This document shows positions 46,367-54,448 of a stretch of DNA of 64,000 nt, in pieces. The notes under the pieces were generated by a model. It was not told where the DNA came from. It saw only the letters and a list, made by a program, of their open reading frames with translations, and ran no database searches. Each line of letters starts with the position of its first letter. The stretch's first letter is position 1. The position numbers and the translations under genes are program-made. Source of the stretch: Paraburkholderia lacunae (GTDB lineage Bacteria > Pseudomonadota > Gammaproteobacteria > Burkholderiales > Burkholderiaceae); assembly GCF_003353175.1 (NCBI RefSeq), contig NZ_QHKS01000009.1, positions 248,001 to 312,000 on the forward strand. The letters are read 5' to 3'.

Positions 46367-46771
46367 ATGCGTCGTTGCAGGGGCTTGGGCCGTCGCGCAG
46401 AGCAGCGCGGTTTTACGATGATCGAAGTGCTGGTGGCGCTGACGATCATCGCGGTGGCGTTGGCCGCGTCGCTGCGCGCAGTGGGCAGTCTGGCGAGCGG
46501 CGAAGCCGATCTGCATCGGCGCCTGCTGGCTGGCTGGAGCGCGGACAATACGCTTGCGCTGTTGCATCTCACGCATGGCTGGCCGAACGTCGGCGAAACC
46601 AGCTTTGACTGTTCGCAGGGCAACTTGCCGTTGACCTGTACCGAGCATGTGACGGCGACGCCGAATCCGGTGTTTCGTCGAGTGGAAGTGATAGTGACGA
46701 TGCCCGGGAGTTCCGGCAATCTCGCTCAGATGGTCACGGTGGTCGCGAATGAAAACAACCGTTCGCTCTGA
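46367..46771 (+). CDS. gspI: Type II secretion minor pseudopilin GspI
   Basis: Minor pseudopilin of 134 residues that initiates the pseudopilus tip with GspJ and GspK. The cleavage site RG|FTMIEVLVALTIIAVALAASLRAV is at residue 15-16. The T2SSI domain follows (NTLALLHLTHGWPNVGETSFDCSQGNLPLTCTEHV), with a probable disulfide between the two cysteines. The ATG at 46367 is right after the gspH stop, and the 3' end overlaps gspJ by 23 bp. Confidence 0.93.
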   Translation: MRRCRGLGRRAEQRGFTMIEVLVALTIIAVALAASLRAVGSLASGEADLHRRLLAGWSADNTLALLHLTHGWPNVGETSFDCSQGNLPLTCTEHVTATPNPVFRRVEVIVTMPGSSGNLAQMVTVVANENNRSL

Positions 46772-47426
46772 GCGTCGCCGCCGGCCGGTCGCGGGCGGTT
46801 TTACGCTGATCGAACTGCTGGTCGCGATTGCGATCATGGCGGTGATCGCGGTGTTGTCATGGCGCGGGCTCGATCAGATCATCCGCGGCCGGCAGACCAT
46901 TACAAGCGCAATGGAAGACGAGCGCGTCTTTGCGCAGCTGTTCGACCAGATGCGGATCGATGCGCGCGAGGCCGCTTCGGATGACGAGTCTGGGCAGGCG
47001 GCCGTTTCGATTGACGGCAGCGTGCTGCAGATCGTGCGGCAGATGGCGGTGCCGGAGGCTGCGCCGCGTTTGCAGGTGGTGCGGTACCGGGTTTCAGAAG
47101 GACGCGTGACTCGCTATGCGTCGCCGCCGTTGGGCAATGTCGGCGAATTGCGCCGGGCGCTGCGAGGTGGCGAAGGCGAAGGATGGACCGCGGTGCCTTT
47201 GATGGGTGGCGTAGGGACCATTTCCACTCGCGTTTATGTGCCGAAGCTCGGCTGGACCGCGCAGATGAAGGATGTGCAGGCCGCGATCACGGAGAACGAC
47301 AATAATCTGAAAGTGCCGCAGCTCGGCAATGCGCCGTTGCCGCGGTCCGTGACTGGGCTCGAAGTCGGCATTGGGGCTACGTCGTTGGCGCGGCCGGTTA
47401 CGCGGGTTTTTCTCGTCGGAGAATGA
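46749..47426 (+). CDS. gspJ: Type II secretion minor pseudopilin GspJ
   Basis: Minor pseudopilin of 225 residues. The cleavage site GG|FTLIELLVAIAIMAVIAVLSWRGLDQI is at residue 17-18. The T2SSJ domain includes RVFAQLFDQMRIDAREA and the C-terminal RSVTGLEVGIGATSLARPVTRVFLVGE. It overlaps gspI by 23 bp and stops 1 bp before the gspK start. Confidence 0.95.
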   Translation: MKTTVRSERRRRPVAGGFTLIELLVAIAIMAVIAVLSWRGLDQIIRGRQTITSAMEDERVFAQLFDQMRIDAREAASDDESGQAAVSIDGSVLQIVRQMAVPEAAPRLQVVRYRVSEGRVTRYASPPLGNVGELRRALRGGEGEGWTAVPLMGGVGTISTRVYVPKLGWTAQMKDVQAAITENDNNLKVPQLGNAPLPRSVTGLEVGIGATSLARPVTRVFLVGE

Positions 47427-47427
47427 T

Positions 47428-48576
47428 ATGAAGTTCTCTTGGTTGTCTCCGCGACGGTCTGCTTCTTCCTCGCCGTTGTCTTTGCCCGCTCCGCGTTTGC
47501 CTGCGCCGCGGGCAAAGCAGCAAGGCGCAGCCATCATCAGCGCGCTGCTGGTCGTCGCGCTATCGGCGATATTGGTCTCCGGCATGCTCTGGCGCCAGCA
47601 AGTCCAGATCCGGAGGATAGAAAACCAGCGCCTGCTGTCGCAAGCCCAATGGGTGGCAAGAGGCGCGCTGGACTGGACGCGCCTGATCCTCCGTTCGGAA
47701 GGCGACACCTCCGCAGGAATTACCTACCTGGGTGGCCTGTGGGGCGTCCCCATCGCCAAAACCCGGCTGTCGGATTTCCTCGGCCAGATCGGCGAAGGCA
47801 GAGCCGAGCGAGGCGCGGCAACCTACCTGTCAGGTTCGATCGAAGACGCCCAGGCGAAATTCAACCTCCGCAATCTGGTAGCAAGCCCAGCCCCAGGCGT
47901 GTTGCAATTGAACCTGGACCAGGTTGCTGCCTACCAGCGTCTGCTTGTCTCACTCGGTGTGAACAGCCAACTGGCGAAAAACACCGCCGTCCAGATGCGC
48001 GCGAGCCTCGCTCATTCGGCGACACGTTTTCAAACCGTCACGTCCCTCACCGGCACGCCGGCGACCCCGTCCATCCAGGGCGGCGCGACCGGCGGCAGCA
48101 ATTACACCGACAACCCCGGTATCGAAGACAGCAACGAGAACGCGGCGGTCGCGCCGCTGCAAATGACCAGCGTCGATTCGCTGCTCGACATTCCCGGCTA
48201 CACGCAGGAGATGGTCGCGCGCTTGCGTCCGTTCGTCACCGTGCTGCCGACGCCGTCGGCGGTCAACATGAACACGGCCTCAGCCGAAGTCATCGCGGCG
48301 GTCGTGCCCGGCCTGAACCTGTCGAGCGCGCAGGCCCTCGTCGCGCGGCGGCAGACGGTGTTTTTCCGTAACGCCGCCGATGTGCAGCTCGCGTTGCGCG
48401 GCGCCGGCTTGCAGTCGGTGTCGACCGATACGAGCGAACTCGACGTCAACACGAACTACTTTCTGATCCACGGCCGCGTGCAGCACGAACGTGCGCACGT
48501 GGACCGCACGACCCTCGTCTATCGCGACGCATTGACTCACACTACGCGTATCGTGCGGGTACAAGACGAACTATGA
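47428..48576 (+). CDS. gspK: Type II secretion minor pseudopilin GspK
   Basis: Large tip pseudopilin of 382 residues. The leader is unusually long and Pro/Ser-rich; the processing site is QQG|AAIISALLVVALSAILVSGMLWRQQVQIRRIENQ at residue 33-34. As is normal for GspK, the Glu at mature position 5 is absent. The later YTQEMVARLRPFVTVLPTPSAVNMNTASAEVIAAVVPGL is the helical SAM-like domain of this family. The ATG at 47428 follows GGAGAATGAT. Confidence 0.94.
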   Translation: MKFSWLSPRRSASSSPLSLPAPRLPAPRAKQQGAAIISALLVVALSAILVSGMLWRQQVQIRRIENQRLLSQAQWVARGALDWTRLILRSEGDTSAGITYLGGLWGVPIAKTRLSDFLGQIGEGRAERGAATYLSGSIEDAQAKFNLRNLVASPAPGVLQLNLDQVAAYQRLLVSLGVNSQLAKNTAVQMRASLAHSATRFQTVTSLTGTPATPSIQGGATGGSNYTDNPGIEDSNENAAVAPLQMTSVDSLLDIPGYTQEMVARLRPFVTVLPTPSAVNMNTASAEVIAAVVPGLNLSSAQALVARRQTVFFRNAADVQLALRGAGLQSVSTDTSELDVNTNYFLIHGRVQHERAHVDRTTLVYRDALTHTTRIVRVQDEL

Positions 48577-48604
48577 GTAACGCTTTTTCCCGAGAGAGTG
48601 GCCT

Positions 48605-50008
48605 TTGAGCACGCTGATCGTCCTACTGCCGCCGCGCGACCCGGCGGTGCCATCGCAGGAATGGCAACTACCGGAGCTGCCGTTCCTGCTGCTCGACAAG
48701 TCGGGCCGCACCCAACGCGCAGGCCGCTCGGCGCTCGCGCTGCTGCCGCGCGCTTCGTCGACGGTGCTGATGGTCGCCGCGCGCGACCTGCTGATGATGC
48801 CCGCCGCGCTGCCGCCGCTGCGCGGACCGCGGTTACGTCAGGCGCTGCCCAACATCGTCGAGGATCAACTGATCCAGGATCCTCAAACCTGTCACATCGC
48901 TGTCGATCCGCAACCGCTCGCAAACGGCCGGCAATTGCTCGCGATCATCGACCGCGGCTGGTTCCGCTTCATCTGCGAAGGCTTCGCCGCTGCCGGACAC
49001 CGCAGCTTGCGCGCCGTGCCGGTGACCCGCTGCCTGCCGCAAGCGGCCGCGCTCGATACGCCCGTTGAAGTCGCTGAAACAGTCGCTGCAGGCGACCCGG
49101 CGGGCCCGGCCAGCGCGGCGACAGCGGCGCCCGGCGCCGCAGCTGCGGTTGCGCCCGGGATCGCGCCGGCGGTACCGATGGTGGCGGCCGTACTGGGCGC
49201 AGTGGTTCAGACCGCGCCGGCGCTGCTGCTCGAAGGTGCGATCGAAACCGGCGCACCGCGCGTCGAACTGGCGATCGCGCGCGGCGTGCAGGGCGAGGGG
49301 CTGGCGGTGCCGGCCAGCGCGGTGAACGCGACGCTCGCCGCGCTGGCGGGCGCGGCCCCGGTCACGCTGTATATGCTGACCGAGGTGCCGGGCAACGAGC
49401 CGATTCTCGCCGAGACCAGCCCGGCGAGACTTGCGGCCCATGTGCACGGGGCAAGTCCGCTGCCGTTCGAGCAACTCGCGCGGCGTGCGCTGGATTGCCG
49501 CCTCGACCTCTGCCAATTTGAATTCGCTTCGCAGCCGTGGCGCCTCGACCGCGCGACGCTGCGGCGCCTGCGCCTGCCGGTGCTGCTGGCGCTCGGCGCG
49601 CTCGTGGTCGCGATCGTCGGTGCGAACGTGCAGTGGCTGATGCTCGCGCGTCAGCGCGACGCGATCAACACGCAGATGACCGAACTGCTGCTCAACGCCT
49701 TCCCGAAAACGACCGTCGTGCTCGATGCACCCGATCAGATGTCGCGCCAGCTGCAGCAGCTGCGCGTGGCGGCGGGCGAACTGTCGCCGGACGATTTCCT
49801 GTCGCTGGCGGACCGTCTCGCGCGGTCGTTGGGAGCCGTTCCGGTCAACGGCATCGCCGCGCTCGATTATCACGACCGCCGGCTCGATGTCGCCTTCAAG
49901 CCTGAGATCAAGGTCGATCCCGATTTCGCGAAACGCCTTGCGCGCAACGGTCTGAACGGCGCGATCGACAGCAATACCGGCAAGTGGACCATCAGGAACG
50001 GACAATGA
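48605..50008 (+). CDS. gspL: Type II secretion protein GspL
   Basis: Inner-membrane protein that recruits GspE; 467 residues starting at a TTG after GAGAGTGG. The N-terminal cytoplasmic actin-like domain includes LPELPFLLLDKSGR and RQALPNIVEDQLIQDPQTCH. An Ala/Pro-rich low-complexity insert (about residues 158-215) interrupts it. A single membrane helix near residues 325-345 (LPVLLALGALVVAIVGANVQWLML) precedes the periplasmic ferredoxin-like domain. The stop overlaps the gspM start by 4 bp. Confidence 0.92.
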   Translation: MSTLIVLLPPRDPAVPSQEWQLPELPFLLLDKSGRTQRAGRSALALLPRASSTVLMVAARDLLMMPAALPPLRGPRLRQALPNIVEDQLIQDPQTCHIAVDPQPLANGRQLLAIIDRGWFRFICEGFAAAGHRSLRAVPVTRCLPQAAALDTPVEVAETVAAGDPAGPASAATAAPGAAAAVAPGIAPAVPMVAAVLGAVVQTAPALLLEGAIETGAPRVELAIARGVQGEGLAVPASAVNATLAALAGAAPVTLYMLTEVPGNEPILAETSPARLAAHVHGASPLPFEQLARRALDCRLDLCQFEFASQPWRLDRATLRRLRLPVLLALGALVVAIVGANVQWLMLARQRDAINTQMTELLLNAFPKTTVVLDAPDQMSRQLQQLRVAAGELSPDDFLSLADRLARSLGAVPVNGIAALDYHDRRLDVAFKPEIKVDPDFAKRLARNGLNGAIDSNTGKWTIRNGQ

Positions 50009-50508
50009 AAGCTGAACTCGCCCAATCGTGGGCTGGATTCTGGGCGCAGCGCACCGAGCGCGAAAAAATGCTGCTGACGTGGGGCGGCGCGGTGTTGGGG
50101 GTGGTGATCGCGTGGTCGGTGCTGTGGTCGCCGGCGCAGGACGGCCGTGCTCATCTGCGCGAATCGCTGCCCACAATGCAGCTCAAGTTGGCCCAGATGA
50201 CCGCGCAGGCCAATGAAGCGCGGCAACTGTCCGCGGCGGCTCAAGGCGTCGCGCCGACCGGCGGTGCGCTGAAGGACGCGCTCACCGCATCGCTCAACGA
50301 TCATGGCCTTGCCCCGACCCAGGTGCAGGTGATCGGCAACGCGGTGCAGATCCAGATGAAAAACGCGTCGTTTCCGGCGTGGACGAGCTGGGTCGACGAT
50401 GTGCGCAAGCAGTTCAAGGTTCAGGTCGCGGAGGCCCATGTGACCGCGCTCAAGGAAGACGGCCAGGTGGATCTGACGGCGTCGTTGCAGCCGTCGACCG
50501 TCAAATGA
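50005..50508 (+). CDS. gspM: Type II secretion protein GspM
   Basis: Bitopic inner-membrane partner of GspL, 167 residues. One membrane helix (LLTWGGAVLGVVIAWSVLWSP, about residues 24-44) is followed by a periplasmic coiled segment and a small ferredoxin-like domain (LTASLNDHGLAPTQVQVIGNAVQIQMKNASFPAWTSWV). The ATG at 50005 overlaps the gspL stop, an ATGA junction. Confidence 0.93.
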   Translation: MKAELAQSWAGFWAQRTEREKMLLTWGGAVLGVVIAWSVLWSPAQDGRAHLRESLPTMQLKLAQMTAQANEARQLSAAAQGVAPTGGALKDALTASLNDHGLAPTQVQVIGNAVQIQMKNASFPAWTSWVDDVRKQFKVQVAEAHVTALKEDGQVDLTASLQPSTVK

Positions 50509-50530
50509 CCGCGCAGTCACAGGATCCCGC

Positions 50531-51310
50531 ATGACTTTCTGGATGCGGCGCCTGCGCGCCGCGCTGCCCTGGCTGGCGGTCGCCGTGCTGTCGAGCGCCG
50601 CCGTCATGCTCGCGTTGTTGCCGGCCGCCTGGATCACCCCGCAATTCGCCAAACTGACCCGCAGTCATGTCAATCTTGTCGATCCTGCCGGCTCGCTGTG
50701 GCACGGCTCGGCGACGCTGATGCTCGCCGCCGGCTCCGACCTGAGTGCGGCGACGCTGCTGCCCGGACGGATCGAATGGCGCACGGCGTTCTGGCCGCTC
50801 TTCACCGGCCGCGTGCGCATGACCATGCGGCAAAGCGAAGTGATGCCCGATCCGATCACCGTCGACGCCAGCCCGCGCGGCGCGACCGTCACGCAAGGCA
50901 CGATCGGCGTGCCGGCTTCGCTGCTGACCGGCTTGGGCGCACCGTTCAATACGCTCGATCTGCAAGGCGACGTGCGGCTGTCATGGTCGGACTGGCGCAG
51001 CTTCAACAGGGAAGCGTTCGGCCAGCTGACCGTGACGCTGAACGACGTCAGTTCGCGTGTGTCCCTGGTCAAGCCGCTCGGGTCGTATCGGCTGCTGTTC
51101 CAGGCGCAAGGTGTGTCGTCCACGATCGATCTGACGACGCTCAAGGGCCCGCTGATGCTGACTGGCAACGGCACTGTGTCGGCCGTCTCGACGTTGTTCC
51201 GCGGCACGGCCAGCGCCGCGCCGGAAGCGCGCGACAACCTCGCGGGATTGCTGAATCTGCTGGGGCGGCCGAGCGGGCCGGATACGGTCACGTTGACGTT
51301 CGCGCACTGA
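50531..51310 (+). CDS. gspN: Type II secretion protein GspN
   Basis: Accessory inner-membrane-anchored component, 259 residues, present in only some type II systems including those of Burkholderia and Xanthomonas. One N-terminal helix (ALPWLAVAVLSSAAVMLALLPAAWI) precedes a periplasmic domain with VNLVDPAGSLWHGSATLML. It is the last gene of the gspG-N block and converges with the OprM-type gene 49 bp away. Confidence 0.92.
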   Translation: MTFWMRRLRAALPWLAVAVLSSAAVMLALLPAAWITPQFAKLTRSHVNLVDPAGSLWHGSATLMLAAGSDLSAATLLPGRIEWRTAFWPLFTGRVRMTMRQSEVMPDPITVDASPRGATVTQGTIGVPASLLTGLGAPFNTLDLQGDVRLSWSDWRSFNREAFGQLTVTLNDVSSRVSLVKPLGSYRLLFQAQGVSSTIDLTTLKGPLMLTGNGTVSAVSTLFRGTASAAPEARDNLAGLLNLLGRPSGPDTVTLTFAH

Positions 51311-51359
51311 AGCCTGCCTGAGGCGTGCGGTCGCGCGGTTGCTGGCGTGACGAGCGGGC

Positions 51360-52916
51360 CTAGTTGCTCGGCGCTTGTTGCGGCGAGGCGGTGCCGCTTT
51401 GCGCCACCGGCGTGGCCGACGACGCGGGCAGCGGCGCGGGTGCCGCGACGCCGCCGGTTTCGCGATTCATCTGCGAGACATCCCAGCCGCCGCCCAGCGC
51501 CTTCACCAAACCGACCGACGACACCATCCGCTGCCCGGCGATGCTTTGCAGCTTCTGCTCGGCCGTGAAGGCCGTGGTCTGCGCGGTCAGCACGTTGATG
51601 TAGCCGACCGTACCCGCCTTGTACTCGTTCGTAACGATGGCCAGCGCCTGGCGGGCCGACTCCACCGCTTGCTGTTGCACGACGATTTCCTGGGCGAGGA
51701 TGCGCTGTGACGCCAGGTTGTCCTCGACATCCTGGAATGCGGCTAGCACCGATTGACGATAACTCGCGACGTCCTGATCGTAGGTGGCGCGCGCGGCTTC
51801 GGTCTTTGCCTGGCGCAAGCCGGCATCGAAGATCGTCGCGGCGAGTTGCGGGCCGAGCGTCCAGAACCGCGACGGCACCGTCAGCAATTGCGAGAGCACC
51901 GAGCTTTGGAAGCCGCCGGTGGCCGACAGCGTCAGCGTCGGGAAGAACGCCGCAATCGCGACGCCGATCTGTTCGTTCGCCGCCGCCGCCTTGCGCTCAG
52001 CCGATGCGATATCCGGGCGCCGCTCGAGCAGCGCCGACGGCATTTGCTCGGGAACATCGGGCGGCGTGGCGGTGAGCGGCGTCGGCGGAATCGAGAAGGT
52101 CGAAGCCGGTTCGCCGATGAGCACGGCGATGGCGTGTTCGTCCTGGGCGCGCTGGACGCCGTTGTCGATTGCGGAAGCTTGTGCCGATTGCAGCTGTGTT
52201 TGTGCCTGAATCACGTCCGAGCGTGCGGCCACGCCTGTCGCATACCGGTTTATCGTGAGTTGCAGCGAGAGCTGATAGGCCGCGACGGTTTCGTCGAGGA
52301 GTTTTTGGGTGGCATCGAGCGAGCGCAGCGAGAAGTAGGTCTGCGCGAGCGTGGCCTGAGCGGATAGCCGGGCGTTCGCGAGATCGGCGGCGGCGCTCTG
52401 CTGGCCAGCTTTCTGGGCGTTGACGGAGCGGCTCACCGAGCCCCACAGATCCGGCTCCCAGCTTGCCTGGAGCTGGACGTTGAAGCTGTTGCTGACGCGG
52501 GAGCTGCTCGAACTGGTGGACGACGAGCCGTTGCCGGAACGTGTCGCGCCCGTGGATGCGCCTACGGTCGGGAAATAGGCCGCCCGCGCTTCGCCGACCA
52601 GCGCCCGCGCCTGCCGGTAAGCGGCGGCGAACTGGGCAATGGTCTGGTTCGATGCGTTCAGCTTGTCTTCGAGCGCGTTGAGCTGTGGGTCTTCGTAGAT
52701 GGTCCACCAGTCGCCGCGGTCTTGTTGATCGGCCGGTTGAGCGACTTTCCAGCCAGGTGCGGCTTCCTTGTACGAGGCGGGAATCTGGGCAGCCGGCCGC
52801 TCGTAGTCGGGGCCGACCGCGCAGCCGGCCAGTACGGTGGCGAGCGCCGCCGCCACGGCGAGGGTCAGGGCACGCGGCGCAATGGTCCGCGCGCGCGCGA
52901 TTCGATCAAACTGCAT
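51360..52916 (-). CDS. Outer-membrane efflux lipoprotein, OprM/NodT family
   Basis: Outer-membrane factor of a tripartite efflux pump, 518 residues. The lipoprotein signal ends at the lipobox LAGC (Cys32). Two outer-efflux repeats are visible: NQTIAQFAAAYRQARALVGEARAAYFPTV and ERKAAAANEQIGVAIAAFFPTLTLSATGGF. I used the ATG at 52916 (MQFDR), which follows AAGGAA; a GTG nine codons upstream is in frame. The only candidate pump partner in the window is the EmrB-type gene at 54449, on the other strand. Confidence 0.92.
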   Translation of the reverse strand: MQFDRIARARTIAPRALTLAVAAALATVLAGCAVGPDYERPAAQIPASYKEAAPGWKVAQPADQQDRGDWWTIYEDPQLNALEDKLNASNQTIAQFAAAYRQARALVGEARAAYFPTVGASTGATRSGNGSSSTSSSSSRVSNSFNVQLQASWEPDLWGSVSRSVNAQKAGQQSAAADLANARLSAQATLAQTYFSLRSLDATQKLLDETVAAYQLSLQLTINRYATGVAARSDVIQAQTQLQSAQASAIDNGVQRAQDEHAIAVLIGEPASTFSIPPTPLTATPPDVPEQMPSALLERRPDIASAERKAAAANEQIGVAIAAFFPTLTLSATGGFQSSVLSQLLTVPSRFWTLGPQLAATIFDAGLRQAKTEAARATYDQDVASYRQSVLAAFQDVEDNLASQRILAQEIVVQQQAVESARQALAIVTNEYKAGTVGYINVLTAQTTAFTAEQKLQSIAGQRMVSSVGLVKALGGGWDVSQMNRETGGVAAPAPLPASSATPVAQSGTASPQQAPSN

Positions 52917-53154
52917 GTGCAATGGATTCCTTCTGGACGCCACGGTGCGGCCATTGGCGGCACCGCCAGCTGGACGAGATCATGGCTCTGCTGGAATGTT
53001 AGCGTATGGGCCCGCCAGGACGCGGGAAACTGAAAGGGTAATGCGCGGGAGGTAGGTGGTGTGTTACTTAGGGTGACGGGACGGTTACGTGGTGTTACGG
53101 GTTTTTGGCTTGCGCGGCAACTCCACCAGAAAACAGAAATTAACCGCGCAGAGA

Positions 53155-53508
53155 TCAACCGCGCAAATCGGTGCTCGCTTGCCGAGCCTGTTTACCGGCA
53201 GCCGCGCGACACGGGGCATCGCCGTGTGTCCGGCAGGTGCCAACTGAAATCACCGCCCCAGCGACCTTCTTCGCCGCCACGACGGAACCCGCCAACTCCA
53301 CTGGCGCAGTGATGGAAGACCCTCCCTTCTGCCCCCGCCGATGCTCAACCCAGGCAAACACCATCATCCCCACCGACCCTCCGGGAAGCACAAACAGCAC
53401 GGCAAACAACGCGAGTTTCCACCAGCGATGCGGGCCTTGAAAGCTGTTCAGCGCGGAATCGGTCAAGGAGCGGCTCAAGCCGCCAAGGGAGTTTTTCAGG
53501 TACAGCAT
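53155..53508 (-). CDS. Small hypothetical membrane protein
   Basis: A 117-residue protein of unknown function. It starts MLYLKNSLGGLSRSLTDSALNSFQGPHRWWKLALFAVLFVLPGGSVGMMVFAWVEHRRG, so one membrane helix spans about residues 31-53. The rest is soluble, with two cysteines (GTCRTHGDAPC). AAGGATTCCCC sits before the ATG at 53508. Codon use looks normal for the region. It is divergent from the marR gene, so it may be under MarR control. Confidence 0.6.
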   Translation of the reverse strand: MLYLKNSLGGLSRSLTDSALNSFQGPHRWWKLALFAVLFVLPGGSVGMMVFAWVEHRRGQKGGSSITAPVELAGSVVAAKKVAGAVISVGTCRTHGDAPCRAAAGKQARQASTDLRG

Positions 53509-53699
53509 CGGGGAATCCTTTTTGCACACCACACACGTAGCGTGCAGACAATCGGTCAGAACATAGTCTCGGGTGGCGCGGATTGCACGTAACTCGTTGC
53601 CTATAATAATATTGACCATGCAATTAAATTTCAGGATACTTTGCGTCGCAGCAAACGGCGATGTTGTTTTTCCACCGTCCACTTGTCACAAAATCAAAT

Positions 53700-53727
53700 T
53701 TGACGTGTCTGCTTAGGCAGCTAAAAT
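53700..53727 (+). promoter_or_regulatory. marR-emrB promoter with an internal operator
   Basis: TTGACG (53700-53705) and TAAAAT (53722-53727) are spaced 16 bp, 34 bp before the MarR start. A CTGC-TTAG-GCAG dyad (53709-53720) fills the spacer between them, where a repressor would block RNA polymerase. Autoregulation by the MarR protein is inference. Confidence 0.55.
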
Positions 53728-53760
53728 CCGTTGTGCTGGCGATGTCCCCCTGGATACACG

Positions 53761-54315
53761 ATGACCGACGGTCCCTACAACGCGGATGAGATTCACCTCG
53801 AATCGAGTCTCGGCTATTACCTGACGAAAGCGCGAAACGTGCTCGTCGAGCGGATGGATCGCGCGGTCAAACCGCTGGGGCTGACTGCCCAGCAGATCGG
53901 TGTGATCCTGCTGCTCTCGGCGCGGCGCGCGAACACGCCGTTCGAGCTGTCGCGGGTCATGTCATACGACAGCGGATCGATGACCCGGCTGCTGGATCGC
54001 CTTGAAAAGAAAGGCTTTGTGGTCCGTACGCGTAGCGACGCCGATCGCAGGATGGTCAAGCTGGAGTTGACGCCGCAAGGCCACGAAGCCGCGCGTCAAT
54101 TGCCTGGATTGGGTGCGGCGGTGTTGAACGAGCAGTTGCGCGGGTTTTCCGCAGCGGACCATGCCGTGTTGCTCGACCTGCTGCGCCGTTTCATCGCCAA
54201 CGGCATCGGCGCGGGCGCGAGCACTGCGTGCGGGCTCGGACCTTCGTCAGAATCGTCGGAAGAATCAGCAGAGGAATCACCTGAAGCGGTGCCGCCGGAA
54301 CACGGCGAGCGGTAA
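53761..54315 (+). CDS. MarR-family transcriptional regulator
   Basis: A 184-residue regulator. LTAQQIGVILLLSARRANTPFELSRVMSYDSGSMTRLLDRLEKKGFVVRTRSDADRRMVKLELT is the winged helix with its wing. The C-terminal 30 residues are Ser/Glu-rich and probably disordered. It lies 133 bp upstream of an EmrB-type pump on the same strand, the common repressor-pump pair, and likely responds to phenolic or drug-like ligands. The ATG at 53761 was chosen because it follows the promoter closely. Confidence 0.92.
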   Translation: MTDGPYNADEIHLESSLGYYLTKARNVLVERMDRAVKPLGLTAQQIGVILLLSARRANTPFELSRVMSYDSGSMTRLLDRLEKKGFVVRTRSDADRRMVKLELTPQGHEAARQLPGLGAAVLNEQLRGFSAADHAVLLDLLRRFIANGIGAGASTACGLGPSSESSEESAEESPEAVPPEHGER

Positions 54316-54448
54316 CCAAGCGGCGCTTTTGAACGCGCCATTATTTGCAAATATCTGTCTGGGCAGAGGGTGATCCGGCATGTAAGCGCACCATTCGGCG
54401 CGCGCGATAAAGGTGCCGCGACAAGCTTTCCCGGCTGAGGAGAAACAC

